Source: Compostimonas suwonensis
GTDB lineage: Bacteria > Actinomycetota > Actinomycetes > Actinomycetales > Microbacteriaceae
Length of the DNA: 64,000 nucleotides
NCBI RefSeq assembly: GCF_002797855.1
Contig: NZ_PGFB01000005.1
Location: 62,001-126,000 of the forward strand
Reading direction: 5' to 3'
A program made the translations under genes and the position numbers. Below, piece after piece: positions 53,844-63,974 of the stretch; the first letter of the stretch is position 1, and the number at the start of each line of letters is the position of its first letter. The notes under the pieces are model-generated. The model ran no database searches, was not told where the DNA came from, and was given only the letters and a program-made list of their open reading frames with translations.

Positions 53844-54346
53844 CATTCGGCCCGCACCCGACAGCCTGGACCTTTGCTCTCGACAAACGATCCACGCACT
53901 CGTCGATCGTTGTGACCGGCAATGAGTCTGGCCCGATCTTCATGACCCCTGAGACGGTGTCAGTACACGCCCAGACCTTCCCTCGCACGACGAGTACCCC
54001 CGCGAATGTAGCCGCGCTCCTTCAACTGTCCGTCGACCTGCTCGAAACGAGTGTTATCCACTACGAGTTCGCGGCCCTCGCGATGGAGAAGAGTTTGCAG
54101 GCTGTCGAGGCCGCTCTTCGTCACCGTTTCACCGCGGGCAAGAACACCACATATAGCCAACTGATTGCACGTTTCCAACGAGAGACTGACCCTGAGTCCG
54201 ATGTGGTTGAGACGCTGACGTTTGCCCGAGAGTTGAGGAACATGGCTGCGCACCCGGTGACTGCCCCGGCCTTTCCGATCGTCGTCACCGTTTCCTCCGT
54301 TCGCCGCTCCCACGACCTCGTGGCTGAGATCTTTCCTGAGCTCTGA
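53840..54346 (+). CDS. HEPN-domain protein
   Basis: 168 residues. The C-terminal two thirds are helical: LLETSVIHYEFAALAMEKSL, QAVEAALRHRF and ELRNMAAHP. The last contains Arg133-Asn134-x3-His138, the Rx4H signature of HEPN ribonucleases, in a DUF4145-like setting. The first 50 residues are beta-rich. HEPN proteins in defence loci usually cut RNA and stop growth after infection. It is coupled to the genes on both sides. Confidence 0.72.
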   Translation: MTFGPHPTAWTFALDKRSTHSSIVVTGNESGPIFMTPETVSVHAQTFPRTTSTPANVAALLQLSVDLLETSVIHYEFAALAMEKSLQAVEAALRHRFTAGKNTTYSQLIARFQRETDPESDVVETLTFARELRNMAAHPVTAPAFPIVVTVSSVRRSHDLVAEIFPEL

Positions 54347-54352
54347 GGTGCC

Positions 54353-55681
54353 ATGAACGTCGTCCTTTATCGCGTCGCGGACGGCGCCGAGCTGGATGCG
54401 TTCCACCGACGGGCTCAGTTATCGGAACGCATGACCGTCGCCCTGCGTCGGGATGAAGTTCCTGGTGCCGGCAGCGTGCGGCTATGCATCGTGCTCGCTG
54501 ACTCCGATGCGATGGAGTACTCCGACGGGGGCGCCGCCCCGTCCCCTGGGGTGTACATCGTCGGTGCCGGCGTTATGCGACCCGCGGGTCGCGCCACTAC
54601 CGTGCAGACACGGTATGCATTCGATCCGCTGATCATGTTCGACTTCTTGCTCGATGTCGAGGAATTGCGCGCAGAGATCGATCTCACGACAGACCAGAAG
54701 CGCGTCTTCGAGGAGGGGCTCGACGGTCGACTCCTGTCGCCGAAAACCTCGCAGCTGGTTTGGGACGGACTTCTTCGAATCGCGGAGCCCACCCGCGCGA
54801 GGCTGAGGTTCTTGTCTGATTCCGTTCGTCCCTTCACGCCCCCAAGCGCTGCAGAAGGGCGCATACTTCTCCAGGAACGCGACGCTGTGATGGTCGCCAC
54901 GGAGATTTTCGGAGGCAGCACCAATCTTCGAGGGGGCCTGCGATACATGTCGCGGGAGACCTCCTCGGCCCCCTTTCTCGCCCGGCTTGCGGATGCTCAT
55001 CAGCTTGAAGACCAAGTGATCGATAAGGACGCCCGGAACTTCCTGGACTGGGTTGGCCTCGAGACAGAGCACGCAGCGGCGATGACCTTTCATAGCGGGC
55101 AGCGGACGCTGACTGTAGTGAACGCAAACAAAGGTCCGATCGAAAAGGCAACCGGCGCCGATCTCATCTACTACAACCACTCGAACGAATCGTTCGTGCT
55201 CGTCCAGTACAAGATGATGGAGCACCGCACCGCCGAGTGGGTCTACTACCCCGACCAACAATTCGAACTCGAGCGCCAGCGGCTCGTTGCAGTGGAGTCG
55301 ATCCATCAGCAGGCCGCATTCGACTCGTCGAACCACTTGAACTACCGGCTGGGCGCACCCGTCACCTACTTCAAGTTCTGCCGCCGAAATGCGGCATTCG
55401 ACGTAAACGATCTCAAGCTGATGCCAGGCAGCTACGTGCCCACCGACTATGTCCAATCGCTCATGGCGTCCATGCACGGCGAAAGAGGCGCCGCCCGCAT
55501 CGTAGAAGGACCACTCAAGGCGAGATCTCTGGGCAACACATCCTTCGCTGCGCTGGTCAGCACGGGACTTATCGGGACACGCGGAACGGCAACCGAGGAC
55601 CTTGTATCCGTCGTCCAAAACGCTCTCGACGCTGGCCGCAGTATCGTCATCGGGGTGGAGACCGGGGCACCGGACTCATGA
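54353..55681 (+). CDS. Probable PD-(D/E)xK-type nuclease
   Basis: 442 residues, 6 bases after the HEPN stop. The core GADLIYY (Asp270) and FVLVQYKMM (Gln285, Lys287) form the D...QxK variant of the restriction nuclease fold, followed by a helix with DQQFELERQRL. Segments on both sides are unique to me. It could be the DNA-cutting effector of the locus. Its stop is 4 bases before the first recombinase start. Confidence 0.65.
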   Translation: MNVVLYRVADGAELDAFHRRAQLSERMTVALRRDEVPGAGSVRLCIVLADSDAMEYSDGGAAPSPGVYIVGAGVMRPAGRATTVQTRYAFDPLIMFDFLLDVEELRAEIDLTTDQKRVFEEGLDGRLLSPKTSQLVWDGLLRIAEPTRARLRFLSDSVRPFTPPSAAEGRILLQERDAVMVATEIFGGSTNLRGGLRYMSRETSSAPFLARLADAHQLEDQVIDKDARNFLDWVGLETEHAAAMTFHSGQRTLTVVNANKGPIEKATGADLIYYNHSNESFVLVQYKMMEHRTAEWVYYPDQQFELERQRLVAVESIHQQAAFDSSNHLNYRLGAPVTYFKFCRRNAAFDVNDLKLMPGSYVPTDYVQSLMASMHGERGAARIVEGPLKARSLGNTSFAALVSTGLIGTRGTATEDLVSVVQNALDAGRSIVIGVETGAPDS

Positions 55682-55685
55682 TCAC

Positions 55686-57134
55686 GTGAACGACTTGAAC
55701 CTGGACAGGGCCGAACGGGCCGCTGCGGCGGTGTATCTACGGATCTCGCAGGATCGCGCCGGGGTGCGTGCCGGGGTGCTGCGCCAGCAGGAGGACTGCC
55801 TGGCCTTGGCGGCGCGGTTAGGTTTCGATGATCCGCCGGTATTCATCGACAACGACGTCTCGGCGTTCGACGGGGGCCGGCGCCCCGGCTATGACGCCCT
55901 CATCGCGCAGGTGGAGGGCGGTGTCACCCACATCGTGGTGTGGCATGTCGATCGCCTCTACCGGCAGCCGCGCGAGCTGGAGGGCCTCATCGACCTGGTC
56001 GAGCACCATCCGGTGCGGATCGAGTCGGTGCAGGGCGGCGGGTTCGATCTGAACACGAGCGAGGGCCGGCTGATGGCCAGGCAGCTCGTCGCGATCGCCG
56101 CCTACGAGTCCGGGCACAAGTCCGACCGGGTCAAGCGCGCGAACCAGCGACTGGCGGAGCAGGGCCGCTGGCACGGGCCGGCCCGCTACGGCTACGGGCC
56201 GGGCGGGGTGCTCATCGCGGAGCAGGCCGCGGTGATCCGGCAGATGGCCGACCGCTTCCTCGCCGGCGAGTCGATCCGATCGATCACCGCCTGGCTGAAC
56301 CGCTCACAGATCCCTCCGCTGCGCGCCGGGAGCGACACGTCGGGGCTGTGGCACCCGTACACGGTGCGCAGCGTGCTGGCCTCTGCGCGCATCTCCGGGC
56401 AGCGCGCGTACTCCCCCGGCACCCGCGCGGATCCCGCCGGCGGGCGGGAAATCCTCGGTCCTGGTGATTGGGAGCGGATCATCACCCCGGAAGAGACGGC
56501 GCGGATTCGTGCGATCCTCGCCGACCCGGCCCGGCGGCGCACCACGACGGCGCGGCCGAGCCTGTTGGGCGGGATCGCACGGTGCGGTAAGTGCGGTGCA
56601 GGCCTGACAATCGCCGGCCACACATCCGCCCCCGGCGCGAACCCAACCCTCCGATACGTCTGCCAGAAGGACCCTTCCCATCCGGAACGGGGCGGTCTGA
56701 GCATCAGCGCCCCATTGCTTGACGACGAGGTCACCAGGGGCATCCTCCACCGGCTCGGGCGGCCCCGGCCTGCCTCCGACACCTCGCCGATCAGTGCCCT
56801 GGTGGAACAGATCGTGGAGACCAACCAGCGGATCGCACTGCTTGAGCAGGACAGCGCCGCGGGGCTCATCACCCCAAGGGAACGTATGTCCGGGCAACGG
56901 GCAGCCGAGGAGGCGCTGCAGGCGGCGCACCGGCAGCTCGCCGCGGCCGGCGCCGTCGGGCTGCTAACGGTGCCGATCGGCGATCCTGCCGGGCTGGAAT
57001 CCTGGTGGCGGCGCCTGAACGTGGCCGATCGACGCGCGGTGATCACGACGCTGATCCGCAAGCTCACCATCGCCCCCGGCCGCCCGGGTCGCGGCTTCGA
57101 CCCTGCCCGAATCCGCATCACCTACGCGTCCTGA
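55686..57134 (+). CDS. Large serine recombinase 1
   Basis: 482 residues from GTG 55686. The resolvase domain has VYLRISQDR with the catalytic Ser, QQEDC, HVDRLYRQPRELEGLIDLV and SEGRLMARQLVAIAAYES. A recombinase domain (GYGPGGVLIAEQAAVIRQMA) and a zinc ribbon (CGKCGAGL ... YVCQ) follow, and then a coiled coil with LEQDSAAGLITPRER. All parts of an integrase are present. It probably inserted element B at cpaF. Confidence 0.93.
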   Translation: MNDLNLDRAERAAAAVYLRISQDRAGVRAGVLRQQEDCLALAARLGFDDPPVFIDNDVSAFDGGRRPGYDALIAQVEGGVTHIVVWHVDRLYRQPRELEGLIDLVEHHPVRIESVQGGGFDLNTSEGRLMARQLVAIAAYESGHKSDRVKRANQRLAEQGRWHGPARYGYGPGGVLIAEQAAVIRQMADRFLAGESIRSITAWLNRSQIPPLRAGSDTSGLWHPYTVRSVLASARISGQRAYSPGTRADPAGGREILGPGDWERIITPEETARIRAILADPARRRTTTARPSLLGGIARCGKCGAGLTIAGHTSAPGANPTLRYVCQKDPSHPERGGLSISAPLLDDEVTRGILHRLGRPRPASDTSPISALVEQIVETNQRIALLEQDSAAGLITPRERMSGQRAAEEALQAAHRQLAAAGAVGLLTVPIGDPAGLESWWRRLNVADRRAVITTLIRKLTIAPGRPGRGFDPARIRITYAS

Positions 57135-57209
57135 CCTCGCGCCGCTGCGCACCCTCATGCCCCACAGCGGAGTGGCGACCAGGAGTGCGCGGCGGCGCCG
57201 GAGCCTGCC

Positions 57210-58529
57210 ATCCAGCCCGACACCGCCCTGATCTACCTACGAATCTCCGCCAACCGCACCAGCGAGCACGCGTCCATACAGCAACAGCGCGACGATTGCA
57301 CCGCCCTCGCCGCCCGCCTCGGCTACATCCGCACCGTCGAGTTCGTCGACGAAGCGGTCTCCGCCTACGGAGAACGAACCCGCCCCGGCTACCAGCAACT
57401 GCTGCAGCGGATCGCGGTTGCGCCGGCGACGGTGGTCGTGTGGCATCTGGATCGGCTCTACCGACGCCCGAACGAGCTCGAGCAGCTCCTCGATCTGCTC
57501 GACACCAGCCAAGTGCGGATCGAGGCGGTCCAGGGCGGCTCGTTCGACCTGAACCGACACGAAGGGCGACTGTTCGCGCGGCAGCTCGTCGCGTTCGCGA
57601 ACTACGAGTCCGCCCACCGGGGAGCTCGCGTCGCCCGAGCCCAGCAGCAACGTGCCGGACGCGGGCTGCTACACGGCGGAAGCCACTACGGTTACCAGCA
57701 CAACGGCGCGCTCGAGCCGTTCCAGGCCGGGATCGTGCGGCAAATCGTCGACGACTACCTCATCGGGCTCTCCCCCACCGCGATCGCCCACGAACTGACC
57801 CGAGACGGTGTGCCCGCCCCACGAGGCGGAAAGTGGAATGGGACAACCGTCAGCGAGATCCTCACCAGCGACCGACTCCACCACCGGCGCTTTCATCGCC
57901 CGACCGCGAACCTCATCGTTGCCATCTGGGACCAGCTCATCTCCGACGATGAATCGACGCTCGTCCAGCTAGGACTACTCCTCCCGCCGCGCGATGCAAG
58001 CCGCTCCTCAACCACCCTCCTGGGCGGCATCCTGCGCTGCCGAGGGTGCGGTCGGCGGCTGGTTGCTGGGGTGACCCGATTCGGGCGACGGATCTACAGC
58101 TGCCGCACTGCGCTCGCCCGATGTCCCGGCCCAACTCTTGATGCCTGCCAGATGGATGAGCAGATCACCATCGCGGCCGTGGAGCAGTTCAGCCACGCGT
58201 GGCGCCCTCATGTGCCACCCCCGGAAGAGCTGCTGCAGACTATACGAACTGCCCGCGAGGACCTCGCTTCGTTCGCCATCAGCTTCGGCGCCGGTCGCCT
58301 CGACCACAACGGCTACCTGACCATGCGTGATCCGCTCGACCGGGTGTTGACCGTCGGCGGGATCGGCTTCGCCGCGCACCGCCAAGCCCGGGTTCTCCGT
58401 CTCGCGACCGCCGAGTTTCACCACCGTTGGGCGACGTCGCTGCCCTTCCGGAGAGCGGTCATTTGCGCCCTACTCCCCGACCTCGACGGCACTAGTCCGC
58501 TCGAGCCGCGCGCTGATCTATCCGGGTGA
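57210..58529 (+). CDS. Large serine recombinase 2, start codon apparently ATC
   Basis: The resolvase domain is complete (LIYLRISANRTSEHASIQQQ, then HLDRLYRRPNELEQ and HEGRLFARQL), yet no ATG, GTG or TTG occurs in frame between the stop of recombinase 1 (57132-57134) and GTG 57432, which is deep in the catalytic domain. GGAG stands six bases before ATC 57210, so this is the natural start position, with ATC either used as a rare start or mutated from ATG. A zinc ribbon (CRGCGRRL ... YSC) follows. 439 residues if started there. Confidence 0.75.
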   Translation: MQPDTALIYLRISANRTSEHASIQQQRDDCTALAARLGYIRTVEFVDEAVSAYGERTRPGYQQLLQRIAVAPATVVVWHLDRLYRRPNELEQLLDLLDTSQVRIEAVQGGSFDLNRHEGRLFARQLVAFANYESAHRGARVARAQQQRAGRGLLHGGSHYGYQHNGALEPFQAGIVRQIVDDYLIGLSPTAIAHELTRDGVPAPRGGKWNGTTVSEILTSDRLHHRRFHRPTANLIVAIWDQLISDDESTLVQLGLLLPPRDASRSSTTLLGGILRCRGCGRRLVAGVTRFGRRIYSCRTALARCPGPTLDACQMDEQITIAAVEQFSHAWRPHVPPPEELLQTIRTAREDLASFAISFGAGRLDHNGYLTMRDPLDRVLTVGGIGFAAHRQARVLRLATAEFHHRWATSLPFRRAVICALLPDLDGTSPLEPRADLSG

Positions 58530-59681
58530 AGGATCGGTGACAAGCTTCAACGTCGGCCGGGGATCGTCGACACCCAGGACTTCGCGCACCCGTGCCGGGT
58601 GCCAGCGCAGCTCGCGGGCGAGGTCGATCTGGGCGAAGCCGATTTGATCGGCAAGCCGGGCAGCCTCGGCCAACATCGATGGCATCTCACCCGGGTACGC
58701 GTTCACCGGCTCGGAGGCATCCAGTGAGGAGCTGCGCAGCTGGTTCAGCTTCTGATAGCCCCGACGGATCGAGGCGTCGGAGACCGTACCGGTCTCCTTC
58801 ATCCGCAGCAGCAGCGAATCCACCGACACACCCCAATGTCGCGAGAGCTCATCGAGCCGGGAAAGATTCACCGTCCGCGGCAGCAAGTTCACGATCTGGG
58901 AACGTGGCGTCAGAAACTCAGCAGCGAACTGATCGGCTTCACGCTCCTGTTGCTGATCGCCCGGCACAGCCTCGCCATGCAACAGCAGGTGCCCCAACTC
59001 GTGGGCAACCGTGAACCGATAGACGAACACCGACTTCGCACGCTCGGGCGTCACCACGATGACCGGGCGAGCCAACCGAGACGTCGAAAACGCACCCACC
59101 CGGGCCACATCGGCATTCGCCAGCGTCAGCAGGCTCACGACGATCCCATGCGACTCCGTCAAAGCCACCAGATGCTTGACCGGCTTCACGCCCAGGCCCC
59201 AATGCTGGCGAAGCGCCCGCGCCGCGGAAACGGGATCTGCTTGCTGTCGATCCACCGCGGGCAAGTCGACCTCGGGGAACCGAACCTTCTTCTCCAGCGC
59301 GAACGTCAGCTCCCAGACCTGCTCAATGAACGCGATCGCCTTGGACCGATCCCGTGCAGTGGTCGAGCGCAGGCTACGGAAATGCGCCTCGGAACCGTCG
59401 ACACGGCCGATCGGCCGACCCGTCGCGAAGTAGTCCACGGGAACATCGAGCTCACGCGCGAGCACCGGCAGCAAGTCACGACGCGGCGTAACCACCCGCG
59501 ACTCGTACTGACCGATCGCCGCAGGCGTGACCCCGACAAGCTCGGCCAGTCTCGCCTTCGACAGGCCGGCTGCGAAACGTGCCTGTGTCAGACGGGCCGG
59601 ATCGAACGCATCAGCGACGGCATCAAGATCGGGACGGTCGGCTGATCCGAGGAGCGAGAACAGGGTGTCACGGTCGTCCAT
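58518..59681 (-). CDS. XRE-family regulator fused to ImmA/IrrE metallopeptidase
   Basis: 387 residues. Helix-turn-helix near residues 30-65 (GLSKARLAELVGVTPAAIGQ) and an M78 peptidase domain with HELGH (227-231) and the glutamate ligand in EREADQFAAEFL. ImmA-type proteases cut repressors of mobile elements; fused forms often control an adjacent toxin or the element. It overlaps the partner gene by 14 bases, and its end overlaps recombinase 2 convergently by 12 bases. Confidence 0.92.
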   Translation of the reverse strand: MDDRDTLFSLLGSADRPDLDAVADAFDPARLTQARFAAGLSKARLAELVGVTPAAIGQYESRVVTPRRDLLPVLARELDVPVDYFATGRPIGRVDGSEAHFRSLRSTTARDRSKAIAFIEQVWELTFALEKKVRFPEVDLPAVDRQQADPVSAARALRQHWGLGVKPVKHLVALTESHGIVVSLLTLANADVARVGAFSTSRLARPVIVVTPERAKSVFVYRFTVAHELGHLLLHGEAVPGDQQQEREADQFAAEFLTPRSQIVNLLPRTVNLSRLDELSRHWGVSVDSLLLRMKETGTVSDASIRRGYQKLNQLRSSSLDASEPVNAYPGEMPSMLAEAARLADQIGFAQIDLARELRWHPARVREVLGVDDPRPTLKLVTDPSPG

Positions 59682-60393
59682 CAGCCTCTCCGTCCACCTC
59701 GTCGCCCTTCACCCCCAGATCCGGGCGCGGGATCGGCCCGTCGGAGAACGACTCGTCCGTCAGGTCCACATCCACCAGCGAGCCCGTGCCCACCTCAAGC
59801 AGCGACTCCATCGATGCAAAGGTGAGATACCCGTCCCCACCCAAGGTCGCCTCGCCCCAGTTGACGCTGTAGAGCGCGAACGGGTTGCTCGCGTACGGCA
59901 CGACGACCACGCGGGAATGCGTCGACAGCGCCTCCTCTAGCGCCTTGCTCTCGGTGTCGAGTAGCTCCCGTTCTTCCTCGGTCAACTCGGGGTGCTCGAA
60001 CTCGATGTCCAGCTGCTGGGACGACTCACGCTCCTCACCGAAGAGGGAGACCCGCGTGTCCGACACGGCGAACGGGCGCGACCCGATGTCCGTGGACCGC
60101 TCCCGTGCGAACCGCCACGGGAACAGGATCACCCCGTTGAACGAGACCAGCTTGTAGCCCCGACGCGGAACGATCTCGGCCGAGGGCAGGCGGCCGAGCA
60201 CAGTGACGAACTCGTCCAGGCACTTCCGCCAGATCTGCCCGTACACGCCGGTGTGCTTCATCTCGGCTTCCGCCTGCGCATTCGCCATCTTCTCGTGGCA
60301 GTCACGGATGATGGACGAGATCTGCTCTCGCACCAGCACACCGTCGGCTCCCAGCGTTCGCAGCGCCCACGCGCGCCCCTCGTCGATCGTCAC
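59668..60393 (-). CDS. Hypothetical partner of the XRE-ImmA protein
   Basis: 241 residues from GTG 60393, six bases after GGGAG. No family recognised. It has a helical first part, a beta-rich centre (RRGYKLVSFNGVILFPWRFA) and an acidic C-terminus. Upstream and overlapping the XRE-ImmA gene, as in toxin-antitoxin-like or element-control pairs. Expression probably falls under the XRE protein. Confidence 0.6.
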   Translation of the reverse strand: MTIDEGRAWALRTLGADGVLVREQISSIIRDCHEKMANAQAEAEMKHTGVYGQIWRKCLDEFVTVLGRLPSAEIVPRRGYKLVSFNGVILFPWRFARERSTDIGSRPFAVSDTRVSLFGEERESSQQLDIEFEHPELTEEERELLDTESKALEEALSTHSRVVVVPYASNPFALYSVNWGEATLGGDGYLTFASMESLLEVGTGSLVDVDLTDESFSDGPIPRPDLGVKGDEVDGEADGRP

Positions 60394-60501
60394 AATAGGC
60401 TCCCTTCATCCGGATGCCCAAAATCTACCACATTGCTTTAGTTTTCGACGCCAAACGCTCAAATGGGGCTGTCGCGGGTCGCCGACGCGGTGTCTAGTGG
60501 A

Positions 60502-60523
60502 GTCAGAGATGCCATGTGGTATT
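60502..60523. repeat. att-like direct repeat, right copy at cpaF
   Basis: GTCAGAGAT, G, CCATGTGGTATT. To its right the sequence is cpaF codons up to the Walker A glycines; to its left is element DNA. Confidence 0.82.
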
Positions 60524-61213
60524 GCCACTGCCGCCCGCACCTGTGATGAGCAGGTTGTGCCTCGCGGCCACGGCCGCCCGCACCACGCCCGCCTGGGGCG
60601 GCCCGAGCATTCCCGACTCCTCGAGGGCACGAAGGCTGAACGCCTGCGGGCTCGGGATGCGCACCGAGAGCAGCGTGCCGCCCGTCGAGATCGGCGGCAG
60701 CACGGCGTGCACACGGATGCCGCCGCGCAGACGCACGTCGACACAGGGGGCCGCCTCGTCGATGTGCCGGCCTCCGAGGGCGATGAGCCGAACGGCGAGC
60801 TCTCTCAGCGACGGCTCGTCGGCCTCGAAGCCGGGGGCGCGAACCAGACCGTCTCCGGTGTCGACCCACAGACCGTGCTCGCCGTTGACGAAGACATCTG
60901 TGGCCCCGAGGGCGAACGGCGCGAGCGAGCCGAGCTGCTCGAGATCCGGCGCGGTGAGCGCTCCCCCACCACTCGCACGGATGCCGCCGAGCGCGGGTTC
61001 CGGCGCGGGTTCCGGCGCGACCGTGCCGCCCTCGGCCCCGAAGCTCCCGCCGGGCGGCGTGAGCTCCGGCCTCCGCGCGACGAAGCGCGGCGGCGCATCG
61101 CGGTGGCGGGCGGAGGAGGCCACGAGGGCGACGGGCTCGACTGCGGCAGGGACACCGGATCGAAAGGGAACGGCCTCGGAGCCGGGGCTGAAGGATGCCG
61201 GAACGGGAAGCAT
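60503..61213 (-). pseudogene. cpaF: cpaF/tadA secretion ATPase, truncated at Walker A by the element
   Basis: The frame encodes the N-terminal part of a Flp-pilus/type II secretion ATPase: LRGGIRVHAVLPPISTGGTL, LSVRIPSP and LLITGAGGSG. At the Walker A lysine codon it changes to NTTWHL and stops. An intact relative would read GSGKTT and continue about 170 residues. The missing 3' part should lie beyond the left end of element A. Pilus assembly by this locus is probably lost. Confidence 0.88.
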
Positions 61214-61334
61214 GCGCCGATCGTAGGATCAGGCTGCCGCACGCGCCCCGGCTCGGGGCGCCGCTGGGGAGAACCCTCCCGCGCGGCTCTTGTGGAGGGG
61301 CAGAGCCTTGCCCCTGTCATCCGAAGACGTCACC

Positions 61335-61394
61335 CGCGAGTCGCGGCAAACCGTCGCATAGACGCGCGGATGCGACGGTTTGCCGCGACTCGCG
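61335..61394. repeat. Perfect 25-bp inverted repeat
   Basis: Arms 61335-61359 and 61370-61394, with core GAGTCGCGGCAAACCGTCGC and a 10-base loop. Likely a REP-type dispersed palindrome or a bidirectional terminator. Confidence 0.75.
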
Positions 61395-61426
61395 AACGGC
61401 GGGCGGGCCGTGCACCGGCAGACGAA

Positions 61427-61457
61427 GGATGCCCCGCCGGCAACCGGCGGGGCATCC
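61427..61457. terminator. GC-rich hairpin
   Basis: GGATGCCCCGCCGG, CAA, then the exact complement: 14-bp stem with a 3-base loop. There is no T-run, as is common for actinobacterial terminators. Confidence 0.5.
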
Positions 61458-61934
61458 TGTGATCGTGCGGCACGTGCCCGGAAGACACGTGCTTAAAAGA
61501 AGGGGGCGGCACCTATTGGGGGGAACAGGTGCCGCCACAGCGGCGCGGGATTGGGGGGAATCACGTGCGCCGCATGCCAGAACTTTCATTCGGCCGTATG
61601 CAAGTGTACGCACAACGATCGCTTTCGCAAAACGTTTTGTCCCCCTAAACACCGACACTCACAGGGGGTACACGGGTTGCCCGAGGCTTTCCCTCAGCCA
61701 CCCATCGCACACCCACGGGAAAAGGTCCCGGTCAGGCCCCAGACCGACCGTTCTCACAGCGGTCGAGTCCGCCTCGGGAGGCGTCGCGACGCCCCGAAAA
61801 CCACCCTCCCTCTGGGGCCACACAAGGGGTGGTGAAAACTCTTTTCGCACAGCGAGAGACACGCAGACGGCCCGCGGGGCCTCTCGGTGTAGCCTCGAAC
61901 TGTTTTCGACATCGCAAAGGAGCGGACCCCGCCG

Positions 61935-63884
<1,950 letters not shown>

Positions 63885-63930
63885 CCAGCGGTCCGGCCCC
63901 GTCGGCAGGCCCAGCCGGTCACGGCACGTA

Positions 63931-63974
63931 AAAGTCCCACAGGCCCGTGGAATTCCACGGGCCTGTGGGACTTT
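63931..63974. terminator. Perfect 44-bp palindrome after acs
   Basis: AAAGTCCCACAGGCCCGTGG and AA, followed by the exact complement and then TTTGTCTTC. A 22-bp stem; probable transcription terminator acting in both directions. Confidence 0.85.

Larger units (their letters stand above)
47963..60523. mobile_element. Element B: 12.5-kb serine-recombinase genomic island with defence-type genes
   Basis: Bounded by the 22-bp direct repeats. Contains two unknown genes, a kinase-helicase-HEPN-nuclease run, two large serine recombinases and an XRE-ImmA/IrrE pair. The right repeat coincides with the truncation of cpaF. No transfer genes, so it would be mobilised by integrase and neighbouring ICE. Exact crossover bases cannot be fixed by eye. 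Confidence 0.78.
61214..61934. other. Chromosomal intergenic region rich in hairpins
   Basis: About 720 bases between divergent cpaF and acs. It holds hairpins at 61296-61315 (AGGGGCA/TGCCCCT), 61335-61394, 61427-61457 and 61505-61536, plus an 11-mer ATTGGGGGGAA repeated at 61515 and 61550. I see no convincing gene. The right end carries the acs leader with AAAGGAG. Confidence 0.5.

Noticed and set aside
50028-55681. BREX, DISARM or Hachiman assignment of the defence locus
   Set aside because: No PglX/PglZ or BrxC-like protein, no methyltransferase of the DISARM type, and no HamA-like protein directly paired with the helicase.
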